A DNA stretch of 11,009 bases from an uncultured Flammeovirgaceae bacterium (GTDB taxonomy: Bacteria > Bacteroidota > Bacteroidia > Cytophagales > Cyclobacteriaceae). Of this stretch, positions 1-7,007 are shown piece by piece. The notes beneath the pieces were generated by a model that saw only the letters and a list, made by a program, of their open reading frames with translations, was not told the origin of the DNA and did not search any database. The position numbers were made by a program, and so were the translations under genes. Within the stretch, counting starts at the first letter, position 1. Each line of letters opens with the position of its first letter. The stretch spans positions 1 to 11,009 of the forward strand of contig CAMLLI010000059.1 in assembly GCA_946480685.1 (NCBI GenBank), read 5' to 3'.

Positions 1-55
1 TCGTTATGATGGCTTTCTTTTAGTGGGAGCTGAGGGGTTCGAACCCCCGACCCTC
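1..55. repeat. 55-bp direct repeat, copy 1 (tRNA-Val 3' part plus terminator arm)
   Basis: Bases 1-55 are identical to 169-223, an offset of 168 bp. Read on the minus strand, the repeat runs from the variable loop of tRNA-Val through the T arm and the acceptor 3' strand into the first arm of the downstream terminator. The left end is cut by the window, so the repeat may be longer. A tRNA 3' half duplicated just downstream of the intact gene is the usual layout of attL/attR pairs, but unequal recombination between tandem tRNAs would give the same picture. Confidence 0.9.
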
Positions 56-90
56 CCGACTGATGTCGGGATGCTCTGTAGCCATGCGAG
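24..90 (-). pseudogene. degenerate tRNA-Val 3' half (tRNA remnant)
   Basis: On the minus strand the T arm, variable loop and acceptor 3' strand are perfect copies of the intact tRNA at 192-266. A short D-arm piece (CAGAGCAT) is also conserved. The anticodon arm is replaced by a 7-bp hairpin with a 4-nt loop (54-71, core CCCGAC/GTCGGG), which cannot form a 7-nt anticodon loop. The acceptor 5' strand GGGAGCT is missing, so no cloverleaf closes and it is not a functional tRNA. All three minus-strand frames stay open across it. One frame reads EHPDISREGRGFEPLSSH followed by a stop; from memory, tails of this kind end tRNA-adjacent GIY-YIG ORFs in Bacteroidetes. That link is recollection plus inference. 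Confidence 0.7.
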
Positions 91-104
91 AACGTATATA
101 TATA

Positions 105-125
105 TTATTGCTTAGAGTAAGCCAT
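105..125 (-). pseudogene. possible relic start of a tRNA-adjacent gene (MAYSKQ-stop)
   Basis: A minus-strand ATG at 123-125 opens a six-codon frame MAYSKQ closed by TAA at 105-107. It lies directly downstream of the tRNA terminator and is followed by a (TA)5 run at 95-104. Small GIY-YIG genes of Bacteroidetes often begin MAY/MAF followed by VYIL, and here only the first three residues would survive. The match is very short and could be chance. It is listed because it lies between the tRNA terminator and the tRNA-like tail, where such a gene would start. Confidence 0.2.
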
Positions 126-151
126 AACTTCATTTTTATACTTAGGACAAC

Positions 152-184
152 TGAAAAACAAAAAGCCATCGTTATGATGGCTTT
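152..184 (-). terminator. Rho-independent terminator of tRNA-Val
   Basis: On the minus strand a 9-bp stem AAAGCCATC/GATGGCTTT (162-184) with loop ATAAC is followed by TTTTTGTTTTTC. It begins 7 nt after the tRNA 3' end. The first arm of the same terminator is also present at the left window edge as part of the direct repeat. Confidence 0.85.
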
Positions 185-223
185 CTTTTAGTGGGAGCTG
201 AGGGGTTCGAACCCCCGACCCTC
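169..223. repeat. 55-bp direct repeat, copy 2 (inside intact tRNA-Val)
   Basis: This copy is identical to bases 1-55 and covers the 3' part of the functional tRNA-Val plus one terminator arm. The two copies diverge at the anticodon stem, where copy 2 keeps the normal CTGC...GCAG stem. Confidence 0.9.
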
Positions 224-266
224 TGCTTGTAAGGCAGATGCTCTGAACCAGCTGAGCTAAGCTCCC
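192..266 (-). tRNA. tRNA-Val, anticodon UAC
   Basis: Read on the minus strand, this 75-nt gene closes a full cloverleaf. The acceptor stem GGGAGCT pairs with AGCTCCC and the discriminator base is A. The D arm is AGCTCAGCTGGTTCAGAGC. The anticodon stem TCTGC/GCAGA holds the loop CTTACAA, giving anticodon TAC, which reads valine GTA codons. The T arm contains GGTTCGAACCCC. The 3' CCA is not encoded and must be added after transcription. The gene is transcribed alone, from a Bacteroidetes-type promoter just upstream to a strong terminator just downstream. A broken copy of its 3' half lies 168 bp further along. Confidence 0.97.
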
Positions 267-277
267 GTTTGGGATTG

Positions 278-308
278 CAAATGTAGTAGAGTTTTCTATT
301 TCTGCAAA
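278..308 (-). promoter_or_regulatory. Bacteroidetes-type promoter for tRNA-Val
   Basis: On the minus strand a -33 element TTTG (305-308) is separated by exactly 19 nt from the -7 element TACATTTG (278-285). This matches the Bacteroidetes primary sigma consensus TTTG-N19-TAnnTTTG. The predicted start site would fall a few bases before the tRNA 5' end at 266. This is the clearest promoter in the window and a strong hint to the phylum. Confidence 0.8.
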
Positions 309-468
309 AAAAAAGATAAGAGAGGTCAAATATTTTTTCAGATTTTCTGTGGCCATCATCTTATAACGTAACATCAACTCGTTGATTAATAATGATTCAT
401 GATTAAAAATTTACGAGATCATCGTCTGATTTTTCGAATTAATTATCTTGCACGTAAGTCCTGAACCT

Positions 469-1230
469 ATGAATAAGCCCGCCTGGCTCTGTTGCATCGT
501 TACTCTTTTTATGTTGCAGTCATGCTTTCCGTACAGGTCTCCCGATCCGGAGAAAGACCAACCGGAATCTTCCGATCAGTCTGGTCACTATGTGAAAAAG
601 ATATACTATCAGAACGGTGCGTTGCATAAAGAGATCGCTTATGAGCATGGCGTACAGCAGGGCATGGCGAAAGAGTATTACAAGTCGGGTAAGATTTTCC
701 AGGAGGTGATGTACCAGAATAGTATGCGCGAAGGCGTTGCCCGAAGATATTATGAGTCGGGAATTCTAAGCCAGGAAACTCCGTATCACTATAATCAAAT
801 GCATGGTGTTCAAAAACGCTACAGACGAAGCGGTGACCTGATGGCCGAAGTGCCGTACCATGAAGGGAACCTCTGCACGGGTCTGAAAGAGTATACAATT
901 GATGGTAAACTGAAACAACGTTATCCCGTTATTGAAGTCACTGCAATTGATCAGATTAAAAGTAAAGCAAACTACATCATCAAGCTGAAGATGTCTGACG
1001 ACAGCAGAGGCGTTGAATATTTTGTTGGCGACTTATCCGAAGATAAATATATAGGTATGGAAACGGTCCGCGTTACCGATGTAAAAAACGGAGTGGGTGA
1101 AATCAATATTTCATTGCCGCGCGGCACTTATGTAAATGACACGGTAAATATTATTGCCAAAGTAAAAACCTCGCAGAGTAATTATTATATCACACAAAGC
1201 GAACTAAAGGTTTTTATCACAAACCGATAG
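469..1230 (+). CDS. MORN-repeat (YwqK-like) lipoprotein
   Basis: A 253-aa predicted lipoprotein. I chose the ATG at 469 over an in-frame TTG at 448 because the signal peptide begins at MNKPAW; a hydrophobic stretch leads into lipobox LQSC with Cys19. Residues 46-154 form five tandem units with a strict 24-residue period (Y46, Y70, Y94, Y118, Y142). Each unit starts Y-x-x-x/S-G-x-L/I and has a second Tyr around position 13, resembling the MORN_2 / YwqK-type repeats that proteins annotated as 'antitoxin' carry. Residues 155-253 are a beta-rich tail without repeats that I do not recognise. The label 'toxin-antitoxin' is a family name only; no toxin partner is adjacent. It is probably anchored in the outer membrane or periplasm and its function is unknown. 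The gene is monocistronic and ends before a bidirectional terminator. Confidence 0.85.
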   Translation: MNKPAWLCCIVTLFMLQSCFPYRSPDPEKDQPESSDQSGHYVKKIYYQNGALHKEIAYEHGVQQGMAKEYYKSGKIFQEVMYQNSMREGVARRYYESGILSQETPYHYNQMHGVQKRYRRSGDLMAEVPYHEGNLCTGLKEYTIDGKLKQRYPVIEVTAIDQIKSKANYIIKLKMSDDSRGVEYFVGDLSEDKYIGMETVRVTDVKNGVGEINISLPRGTYVNDTVNIIAKVKTSQSNYYITQSELKVFITNR

Positions 1231-1262
1231 GATCGCGCACTAATCAGGTATATCGACATAAA

Positions 1263-1291
1263 AAATCCCGAAGGTGACGCCTTCGGGATTT
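1263..1291. terminator. bidirectional terminator between convergent genes
   Basis: A 12-bp perfect stem (1263-1274 with 1280-1291, core TCCCGAAGG/CCTTCGGGA) has a 5-nt loop TGACG, with A-rich and T-rich flanks. It sits between the MORN lipoprotein (+) and the cytochrome-propeller gene (-) and can serve both. Confidence 0.88.
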
Positions 1292-1317
1292 ATATTTATA
1301 ACCGTTGATGAATTTGC

Positions 1318-3273
1318 TTAGGGTGTAGGAGCTTTTTCTTTCTCAATACGCAAGGAGTTAATCCATGACGCAATTTTCAAAGCTTCTGCTTTTGGTACCT
1401 GTGGCATTGGCGCCATTGGTGTTTCGTGCTCCGGCCAGTTCTTCGGCTCTGGATTGTAGATAAGTTGTACGATACGCTCGTTGCTATATTTGCGTTTCGC
1501 TATATCTGCAAAGGCAGGTCCTACCTGCCGTTTATTTACAGCATGGCAAGCCGTACAGGTATTCTTCACCAGTAGTGGTTCTATCTCAGCATAGGTTGGT
1601 GCTTTTTTGCTGCTGGCAGCTGTCGCAGCTGTAGTTGTTTTGGCAGGCGTTGCTTTTGTTGTGGCGGTTGAAGATTTCTTCGTACTTAATTCACTGGCCG
1701 GTAATTTTGCTCCTGCCGGAATGTTATTCAATGTATAGTATGCAGATGCATGGAGCACCGGCAAGTTACCATCTTTCGAACGTATACCCTGTACGTTGAT
1801 TTCATGCAGGTAATATTGGCGAAGGTTATCGATCACCAGGCGAACTTTCATGCCATCGTCTGATACTTTTACACCTTTAATATTCAGTTTCTCTTCGTTG
1901 ATGGTAGGACTTCCATATACCGAGTGGTATTTATATATATAGCTCCGGCCTATATACGATGAAAGATCTTCTGCTTTACTCTTATCTACCGGCATGGTAA
2001 ATTCTATTTCAAAACCATCCGGCATTGCACGAACAGTTTTCATTTCCATGGGAACTTTACCCATCCAGAGCAGGCGTTGCAAACCGGAGTTTGTTGTTCC
2101 GGCAGAACCCCAGCCACGATTCGTTTCACCTACATACATAGAGCCATCGTGTCCCCAGTTCATACGGAGCACACCGGATTGAAAGCCTGAACGGAAATCA
2201 AAAGCAACACCTTGAAACTCTCCGTTTACTTTCTCCATCACCACACGCATCACTTTGCTTTGACCCTGATCGCCAACAAAGATCTGTCCTGCGAACGGAC
2301 CAAATTTACCGGCTGTCTCATCGCGGATAATTTCGGAGTTAGATATACCGAGTACTCCGTGTGGCAGCCATACTGCCGGTATACGTGTTTCCGGAAACTG
2401 CTCCTTAAATTTGTAAAGTAAATTTGGATTTTTTTCGTCCGCTATATTTTCAGGCTTCACATGCTGCCCGTTCTTTTTTATTCTGCGCTCATCAATAGCA
2501 GCGAAGAACTGCTCCGATGTAAGCTTCACAGGAGAGTTGGGTAAATTTGTCCAGCGTAAACCGGCAGGGTGTCCTGTAAAACTTCCCTTCGTTACGTGAA
2601 ATATACCTCCCGATCCCATAAAGTCTCCCTGGTTGTCATCATAGAAAAATTCACCATCAATCATTCCAAGTCCGCAAGGTGAACGCATACCGGTAGCCCA
2701 AGGCTCCAGTGTACCATCCGGATGTATCTTCATCGTCCAGCCTCTCCACGGTCTGCGGCTTTCACCGCGCCACCATTCTTCATCACCAAACGCCACGTTA
2801 CCGGTTACAAAGAAACTTCCATCCGGAGCGATCTTCGGTCCGAAAGAATATTCGTGATAGTGACCTGACAGTGGCCATGCATATACAGTCTCATATACAT
2901 CTGCTTTGCCATCACCATTTGTGTCTACGAGTTTGGTAAGTTCACCACGCTGTGCAGCATAGAGTGCCTGGTCTTTATAGGCAAGTCCTAAAGGTTCATG
3001 TAATCCGGAAGCAAACAACGTATAGGTTGGTGCTCCACCTTCGGCTAGTGCTGCATTTTCAATAACCCATACATCACCTCTGCGGGTAGATACGGCAATT
3101 CGGCCATCGGGTAATGTAGCGACACCACCTACCTCAAGCAATACACCTTCGGGTGCCGGTATGGTAATGATCTTGTAGTAATCATCCTCCGTAGGAATTC
3201 TTTGTGCCTCTGCATATAGCGTGCTTACCAGTAAAGCAGCTGCTATGAAATATATCTTTATAAAGTTCTTCAT
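1318..3273 (-). CDS. secreted beta-propeller dehydrogenase-like protein with C-terminal cytochrome c domain
   Basis: A 651-aa exported protein with signal peptide 1-23 (AEA cleavage). Residues about 35-400 form a propeller of the sorbosone/glucose-dehydrogenase type seen in 'membrane-bound dehydrogenase domain' proteins. Visible marks are PDGRIAV (55-61), LHEPLGLAY, a calcium-like DTNGDGKAD loop (117-125), GMRSPCGLG near 195-203, DDNQGDF, and the late motif GSMYVGETNRGWGS. A Ser/Thr/Ala/Lys-rich linker (about 528-557) leads to a class I cytochrome c domain with heme motif CTACH (573-577) and a candidate axial Met at 620 or 623 (MAPM). The likely role is periplasmic sugar or alcohol oxidation with electrons passed to the heme. 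Substrate and cofactor (PQQ or none) cannot be read from the sequence. It lies 21 bp downstream of the DUF1080 gene on the same strand, so the two probably share an mRNA, which ends at the 1263-1291 terminator. Confidence 0.88.
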   Translation of the reverse strand: MKNFIKIYFIAAALLVSTLYAEAQRIPTEDDYYKIITIPAPEGVLLEVGGVATLPDGRIAVSTRRGDVWVIENAALAEGGAPTYTLFASGLHEPLGLAYKDQALYAAQRGELTKLVDTNGDGKADVYETVYAWPLSGHYHEYSFGPKIAPDGSFFVTGNVAFGDEEWWRGESRRPWRGWTMKIHPDGTLEPWATGMRSPCGLGMIDGEFFYDDNQGDFMGSGGIFHVTKGSFTGHPAGLRWTNLPNSPVKLTSEQFFAAIDERRIKKNGQHVKPENIADEKNPNLLYKFKEQFPETRIPAVWLPHGVLGISNSEIIRDETAGKFGPFAGQIFVGDQGQSKVMRVVMEKVNGEFQGVAFDFRSGFQSGVLRMNWGHDGSMYVGETNRGWGSAGTTNSGLQRLLWMGKVPMEMKTVRAMPDGFEIEFTMPVDKSKAEDLSSYIGRSYIYKYHSVYGSPTINEEKLNIKGVKVSDDGMKVRLVIDNLRQYYLHEINVQGIRSKDGNLPVLHASAYYTLNNIPAGAKLPASELSTKKSSTATTKATPAKTTTAATAASSKKAPTYAEIEPLLVKNTCTACHAVNKRQVGPAFADIAKRKYSNERIVQLIYNPEPKNWPEHETPMAPMPQVPKAEALKIASWINSLRIEKEKAPTP

Positions 3274-3294
3274 GTCAATTCAATGCTTTATCGG

Positions 3295-5214
3295 TTACCA
3301 GATGATTGTATATTTTACATTGCTTCCGTCTACCGCTACTACCAATTCCTTCTTGCCATTTACATCGCGTATCGTAGCCGGTGCAGCCGTCTGTATATAG
3401 TATTGCTTATCATCGATCGCGTACGATCCGTTCGGATTTTTGGTAATGCTGGAACCTTCGGCAAGTTTATAGTACAACCCGGTTTTTGTGCCGCGGTTTT
3501 TTATAGCAACTTCATGTGTAATGCTTCGCGCATTATCGTCCGGATATACTTTGTCTTCTACATCGAGTCCCTGATAAGTATATTTAAATACAGGTCTGCG
3601 GGTTGCTTCTTCAATGGTATATCCTTTGGAACGGAACTCGCCATCTTTACCGGTTGTCGGGAACGCTTCATTGGCATTGGTGAGGAATGCGAGCGGTTGT
3701 CCTATAAATAAATATTGCACAGCACCCAGCGGACGGAACGATCCATCACCGCGATCGTGCCACATCGGAGTAGCATTTACAAATTCACCACGCCATACAC
3801 AGGCAAGATTACCGGAGCCAAGATCATATACATAGTTAATCTTCGCAGGATCGCCCACGCCAATGGTATGTGTAAGTCGCTGACGTCTGTCTCTCTTGAA
3901 ATCTATAAATGCGCGAAGTAATCTTGGTTCAGCACCTGCCGTGATCAATATAGGAGATGTCGGATCATCATCCGGAGGAAAAGAATTATAGGCATTTAAT
4001 ACTACCGGGTATGAGTTGGCAGTTTGCGCTGTGAAACCAAGACGTGGCGGCATCCACGAAGCAGTTTTAAAATTAGCGATCTCGAATGGATATGTACCGG
4101 CTTTGAGTGCAAGTGTAGCGCGCTGTCTTCCGCCACCGTCCGGACGTTGCTCATCGATCAGTCGCTGGTTGTTGATCGACAATGTTATACCACCGGTATA
4201 GCTGATGTCGAAGTAATACGTTTCATCTTCCGGTATACTTAGCTTGCCGGTATAAATAATACCATACATATTTTCATCATCGAGCACTTCTGCTGATAAC
4301 TCAGGTGTTGCTCCAGACTTTACAGGCTTTAACGTAGCGAAATCATCAACTTCGCTGAAGGTTCCTTTGAATGCTTTATAGCTTACATCGCTTAGCGAAA
4401 CTTTCGTTTCTTTCATAAGCTTGTAACGAACATTACGGAATGCAACCGGACCATGGTCACCCTGGATCATCAACGGGCCAGTAGCCTTCTCGTTGTTTTC
4501 AATCGGTCCGCCGGTAGGCAGTGGTACTTCTACGTTGTCGTGAATCTTAACGCCGTTCAGCTCAACGGAAACAAAACGCGCGTTGGCAATTTTCTTTCCG
4601 GATGCATCGAATTTGGGAGCGCGAAAAGATATACTCATCTTTTGCCAGAGGCCTGGTGCTTTTGCAGAATTCGTCAGCGGAGCTTTGCCCATGTATATTT
4701 TAGAAGGTTCACTTTCCCAGTTACGGTATATACCGCCTATATCGGAGAACGATGGGCTCTTTACTCCCCAGCTGTCGAGCAACTGAACTTCGTAGCGGCC
4801 TTGCAGGTAAATGCCGGAGTTAGATCCCTTCGGCAACATTACTTCAAGTTCAAGTTCTATATCACCATGTTCAAATGCAGAAACGAGGTTATCTTTTTTC
4901 GATTCATCATTCATGTTCAGCAGCATCCCGGTGCCCGCTGTAAAAGTTACAGCCTGCGGAGTTTTAGGAGCTGCTTCTTCTTTTGATTTCTTTTTTTTCT
5001 TTCCGGTTTCAACAGGAGCTTTTTCAGGTTCATGGTGAATGTCGATGGTTGGGTCGATCGTAACATCACCGACAATCTGCCAGTTGCCTGCTTGTGGCTT
5101 AAAGGCAGACATGTCTTGCAGGGACAGGTTTTTCATAGGAGTATCCTGGGCATACGCTGCGGACACACTGATCATGGCTATAACAACCATGAGGATTTTT
5201 CTATGCATTTGCAT
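3295..5214 (-). CDS. secreted DUF1080 (3-keto-disaccharide hydrolase-like) and PA14 protein
   Basis: A 639-aa exported protein; signal peptide about 1-22 (AYA before Gln23). An alternative start at Met3 hardly changes it. Residues about 38-268 are a DUF1080 domain, a concanavalin-like fold found in 3-keto-glycoside hydrolases/lyases, with SNSGIYLQGRYEVQLLDS (131-148) and GPLMIQGDHGPVAFRNVRY (246-264). A Lys-rich insert KKKKKSKEE (72-80) interrupts the N-terminal part. Residues about 275-400 look like a PA14 carbohydrate-binding domain (YTGKLSIPEDETYYFDISY, a GGxxLSINNQRLID segment and a late KAGTYPFEI). Residues about 420-639 are a further domain that I cannot name; it has RAFIDFKRDRRQRLTH, VWRGEFVNATPMWHDRG and RPLGAVQYL. 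It is the first gene of the operon with the propeller-cytochrome c protein. The inferred role is binding and cleaving (keto)glycosides at the cell surface or in the periplasm. Confidence 0.87.
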   Translation of the reverse strand: MQMHRKILMVVIAMISVSAAYAQDTPMKNLSLQDMSAFKPQAGNWQIVGDVTIDPTIDIHHEPEKAPVETGKKKKKSKEEAAPKTPQAVTFTAGTGMLLNMNDESKKDNLVSAFEHGDIELELEVMLPKGSNSGIYLQGRYEVQLLDSWGVKSPSFSDIGGIYRNWESEPSKIYMGKAPLTNSAKAPGLWQKMSISFRAPKFDASGKKIANARFVSVELNGVKIHDNVEVPLPTGGPIENNEKATGPLMIQGDHGPVAFRNVRYKLMKETKVSLSDVSYKAFKGTFSEVDDFATLKPVKSGATPELSAEVLDDENMYGIIYTGKLSIPEDETYYFDISYTGGITLSINNQRLIDEQRPDGGGRQRATLALKAGTYPFEIANFKTASWMPPRLGFTAQTANSYPVVLNAYNSFPPDDDPTSPILITAGAEPRLLRAFIDFKRDRRQRLTHTIGVGDPAKINYVYDLGSGNLACVWRGEFVNATPMWHDRGDGSFRPLGAVQYLFIGQPLAFLTNANEAFPTTGKDGEFRSKGYTIEEATRRPVFKYTYQGLDVEDKVYPDDNARSITHEVAIKNRGTKTGLYYKLAEGSSITKNPNGSYAIDDKQYYIQTAAPATIRDVNGKKELVVAVDGSNVKYTIIW

Positions 5215-5434
5215 CTGGATTATTATGGGTTAAAGAAGAATTCGAATTTCAAAGTAATCATTGGTTTCACAAAGTTCTTTTACAAGAAGTATGTGAGTTA
5301 CTGTTGCACCGGTTTTTTCAGGTAATGAAGACACACTCCGAGTAAGGCACCCTTAACATTACCCTAAACTTTTTCAATATTTTTAATTGATCCCGTGGCT
5401 TTCGTGTATTTTTTTCAATCTGCGGAAGTAGCTT

Positions 5435-5442
5435 TACTTTTG
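5435..5442 (+). promoter_or_regulatory. probable -7 promoter element for the M20 hydrolase
   Basis: TACTTTTG fits the Bacteroidetes -7 consensus TAnnTTTG and lies 18 bp before the ATG at 5461, giving a short leader. The expected -33 TTTG, 19 bp further up, is only a T-run (TTTT at 5412-5415), so the match is partial. The rest of the 5215-5460 divergent gap is AT-rich. I found no well-spaced promoter pair for the minus-strand operon; TTACTTTG at 5250-5257 (minus) is a near match without a partner at the right distance. Confidence 0.5.
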
Positions 5443-5460
5443 AGTTTATAAACGTGTCTT

Positions 5461-6654
5461 ATGAGTCTTTTGGAAAGAATAAAATCACTTTCGCAGGCGT
5501 ACAGTGATCAGGTGGTGGAGTATCGCAGGTATCTACATGCAAATCCTGAATTGTCTTATCAGGAATTTAATACCGTGAAGTATGTTGATGAAAAACTCCG
5601 GTCGTTCGGAATAAATAAAATTGAAAGTCTTGCTACTACGGGACTGGTTGCCGAAGTGAAAGGCAAAAATCCGGATAAGAAAACCATCGCACTGCGTGCC
5701 GATATGGATGCACTGCCCATTGTTGAAGCGAACAATGTTCCCTATAAATCCAAGAATGAAGGTGTGATGCATGCCTGCGGACATGATGTACATACATCGT
5801 CACTGCTGGGTACAGCCAAAATTCTGAATGAAGTAAAAGATCAGTTCGAAGGTACCGTTCGTTTTTTATTTCAGCCGGGTGAAGAAAAAAATCCGGGAGG
5901 AGCATCGTATATGATTAAAGATGGTGCACTCGAAAATCCACGACCTGCAGGTATCATTGGCCAGCACGTTTTTCCGTTGTTGCCGGCCGGTAAAATTGGT
6001 TTTCGCGAAGGCATGTATATGGCGAGTGCCGATGAAATTTACCTGCGCGTAATAGGTAAAGGCGGTCACGGTGCTGCACCTGATCTGGCGATTGATCCGA
6101 TCGTTATCGCATCGCATATCATTATAGCTTTGCAACAGATCATCAGTCGTAATGCGAGTCCGAAGCAACCAACGGTGTTAACGTTTGGTAACATCATTGG
6201 TAAAGGTGCTACGAATATTATACCGGATGAAGTAAATATAGCCGGAACATTTCGCGCCATGAATGAAGTGTGGCGCGAGTCCGGCCTTGAGAAAATAAAG
6301 AAGATGGCCGAAAGTATAGCTGAAGGCATGGGAGGCCGTTGTGAAGTAGATATATCACGCGGATATCCTTATCTTGAGAATAATCCGGAGCTAACCCGAA
6401 GACTGAAGCTGGCGGCAGAAGAGTATGTTGGTAAGGAAAATGTATACGATATTGATATAACGCTGGGCGCTGAAGATTTTGCTTACTACTCGCAGATTAT
6501 ACCGGCATCGTTCTATCGTTTAGGTACCAGCAATGTGGAGAAGGGAATCAAATCGTATGTGCATACACCTACATTTGATATTGACGAGGATGCGTTGAAG
6601 ATCGGCCCCGGACTAATGGCCTGGATGGCGGTGAAGGAGCTGGAGCTGGTATAG
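5461..6654 (+). CDS. M20 family amidohydrolase (N-acyl-amino acid / hippurate hydrolase type)
   Basis: A 397-aa cytoplasmic hydrolase of full family length with no signal peptide. The dinuclear zinc site of the M20D/HipO-like amidohydrolases is complete: MHACGHDVH gives Cys106 and His108, FQPGEEKNPGGA gives the Glu141-Glu142 pair (catalytic base and ligand), GQHVFP gives His169, and YVHTPTFDID gives His368. The lid/dimerisation domain starts near GKGGHGAAPDLAIDP (199-213). GAEDFAYY (336-343) is also typical. It should remove acyl groups from N-acyl amino acids or related amides; the exact substrate cannot be told. It is the first gene after the divergent intergenic region and is preceded by a TAnnTTTG element. 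It may be co-transcribed with the small membrane protein 39 bp downstream. Confidence 0.95.
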   Translation: MSLLERIKSLSQAYSDQVVEYRRYLHANPELSYQEFNTVKYVDEKLRSFGINKIESLATTGLVAEVKGKNPDKKTIALRADMDALPIVEANNVPYKSKNEGVMHACGHDVHTSSLLGTAKILNEVKDQFEGTVRFLFQPGEEKNPGGASYMIKDGALENPRPAGIIGQHVFPLLPAGKIGFREGMYMASADEIYLRVIGKGGHGAAPDLAIDPIVIASHIIIALQQIISRNASPKQPTVLTFGNIIGKGATNIIPDEVNIAGTFRAMNEVWRESGLEKIKKMAESIAEGMGGRCEVDISRGYPYLENNPELTRRLKLAAEEYVGKENVYDIDITLGAEDFAYYSQIIPASFYRLGTSNVEKGIKSYVHTPTFDIDEDALKIGPGLMAWMAVKELELV

Positions 6655-6693
6655 TATATACATTCGAAGGAACACCAATTATTATTTATATCC

Positions 6694-6912
6694 ATGGATC
6701 TACTTACACCCGGTATAGGACTTATCCTCTGGCTGATCATTTTGTTTATGATGGTGCCGGTATTGATATTAACACTCGTGCACCTGATGAGACGCAGAAT
6801 ACCGGTGTCGGATAAAGCTTTGTGGATTTTACTGATCGTATGTCTGCCATTGATAGGCATACTGGTATACTTCATAACGTACTATATCACCCCTAGACTT
6901 GATCGTCAATAG
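6694..6912 (+). CDS. small two-TM protein, PLDc_N-like
   Basis: A 72-aa protein made almost entirely of two membrane helices (about 7-30 and 41-64). A basic turn HLMRRRIPVSDKA lies between them and there is a short basic tail. The second helix, with WILLIVCLPLIGILVYF, resembles the phospholipase D nuclease N-terminal / cardiolipin synthase N-terminal segment (PLDc_N), which also occurs as a stand-alone small protein. No catalytic domain follows, so it is not an enzyme itself. It lies 39 bp after the M20 gene and may be in the same transcript. The frame is supported by its membrane-protein composition and its family likeness. Function unknown. Confidence 0.75.
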   Translation: MDLLTPGIGLILWLIILFMMVPVLILTLVHLMRRRIPVSDKALWILLIVCLPLIGILVYFITYYITPRLDRQ

Positions 6913-7007
6913 GTGTATACCGGCTTCTATGTTAAGCCTGTGTTAAAAATATTATAGAACTATTCTTGTTACATAACCTGGTTTATCTTTACGCTCATAG
7001 TTGACAT

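Noticed and set aside
95..104. TA runs here and at about 1925-1935, 10266-10276 and 10865-10875 as a repeat family
   Set aside because: They are simple TA tracts; two lie inside genes coding Tyr-Ile runs. There is no shared flanking sequence and no spacer structure, so this is not CRISPR or a dispersed repeat.
105..377. A 90-codon minus-strand open frame across the tRNA
   Set aside because: It runs straight through the functional tRNA-Val, its promoter and its terminator; the openness is a by-product of tRNA sequence. Only its last six codons are mentioned, as a possible relic.
448..468. TTG start 21 bp upstream of the MORN lipoprotein ATG
   Set aside because: It would add seven residues before the basic start of the signal peptide; the ATG at 469 gives a normal lipoprotein signal.
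5250..5257. TTACTTTG (minus) as the promoter of the DUF1080 operon
   Set aside because: One mismatch to TAnnTTTG, and the only TTTG upstream is 12 nt away instead of 19, so the spacing fails.
3283..5325. Many plus-strand open frames opposite the DUF1080 gene
   Set aside because: They overlap a gene with clear domains and a signal peptide on the other strand and show no recognisable motifs; antisense shadows.
6922..6938. Hairpin GGCTT-N7-AAGCC after the 72-aa gene as a terminator
   Set aside because: The stem is only 5 bp and is followed by TGTGTTAAAAAT, not a T-run; too weak to call.
6984..6991. TATCTTTA before the Na/Pi-like gene as a -7 element
   Set aside because: The last base mismatches and the nearest TTG lies 15 nt upstream rather than 19; not convincing.
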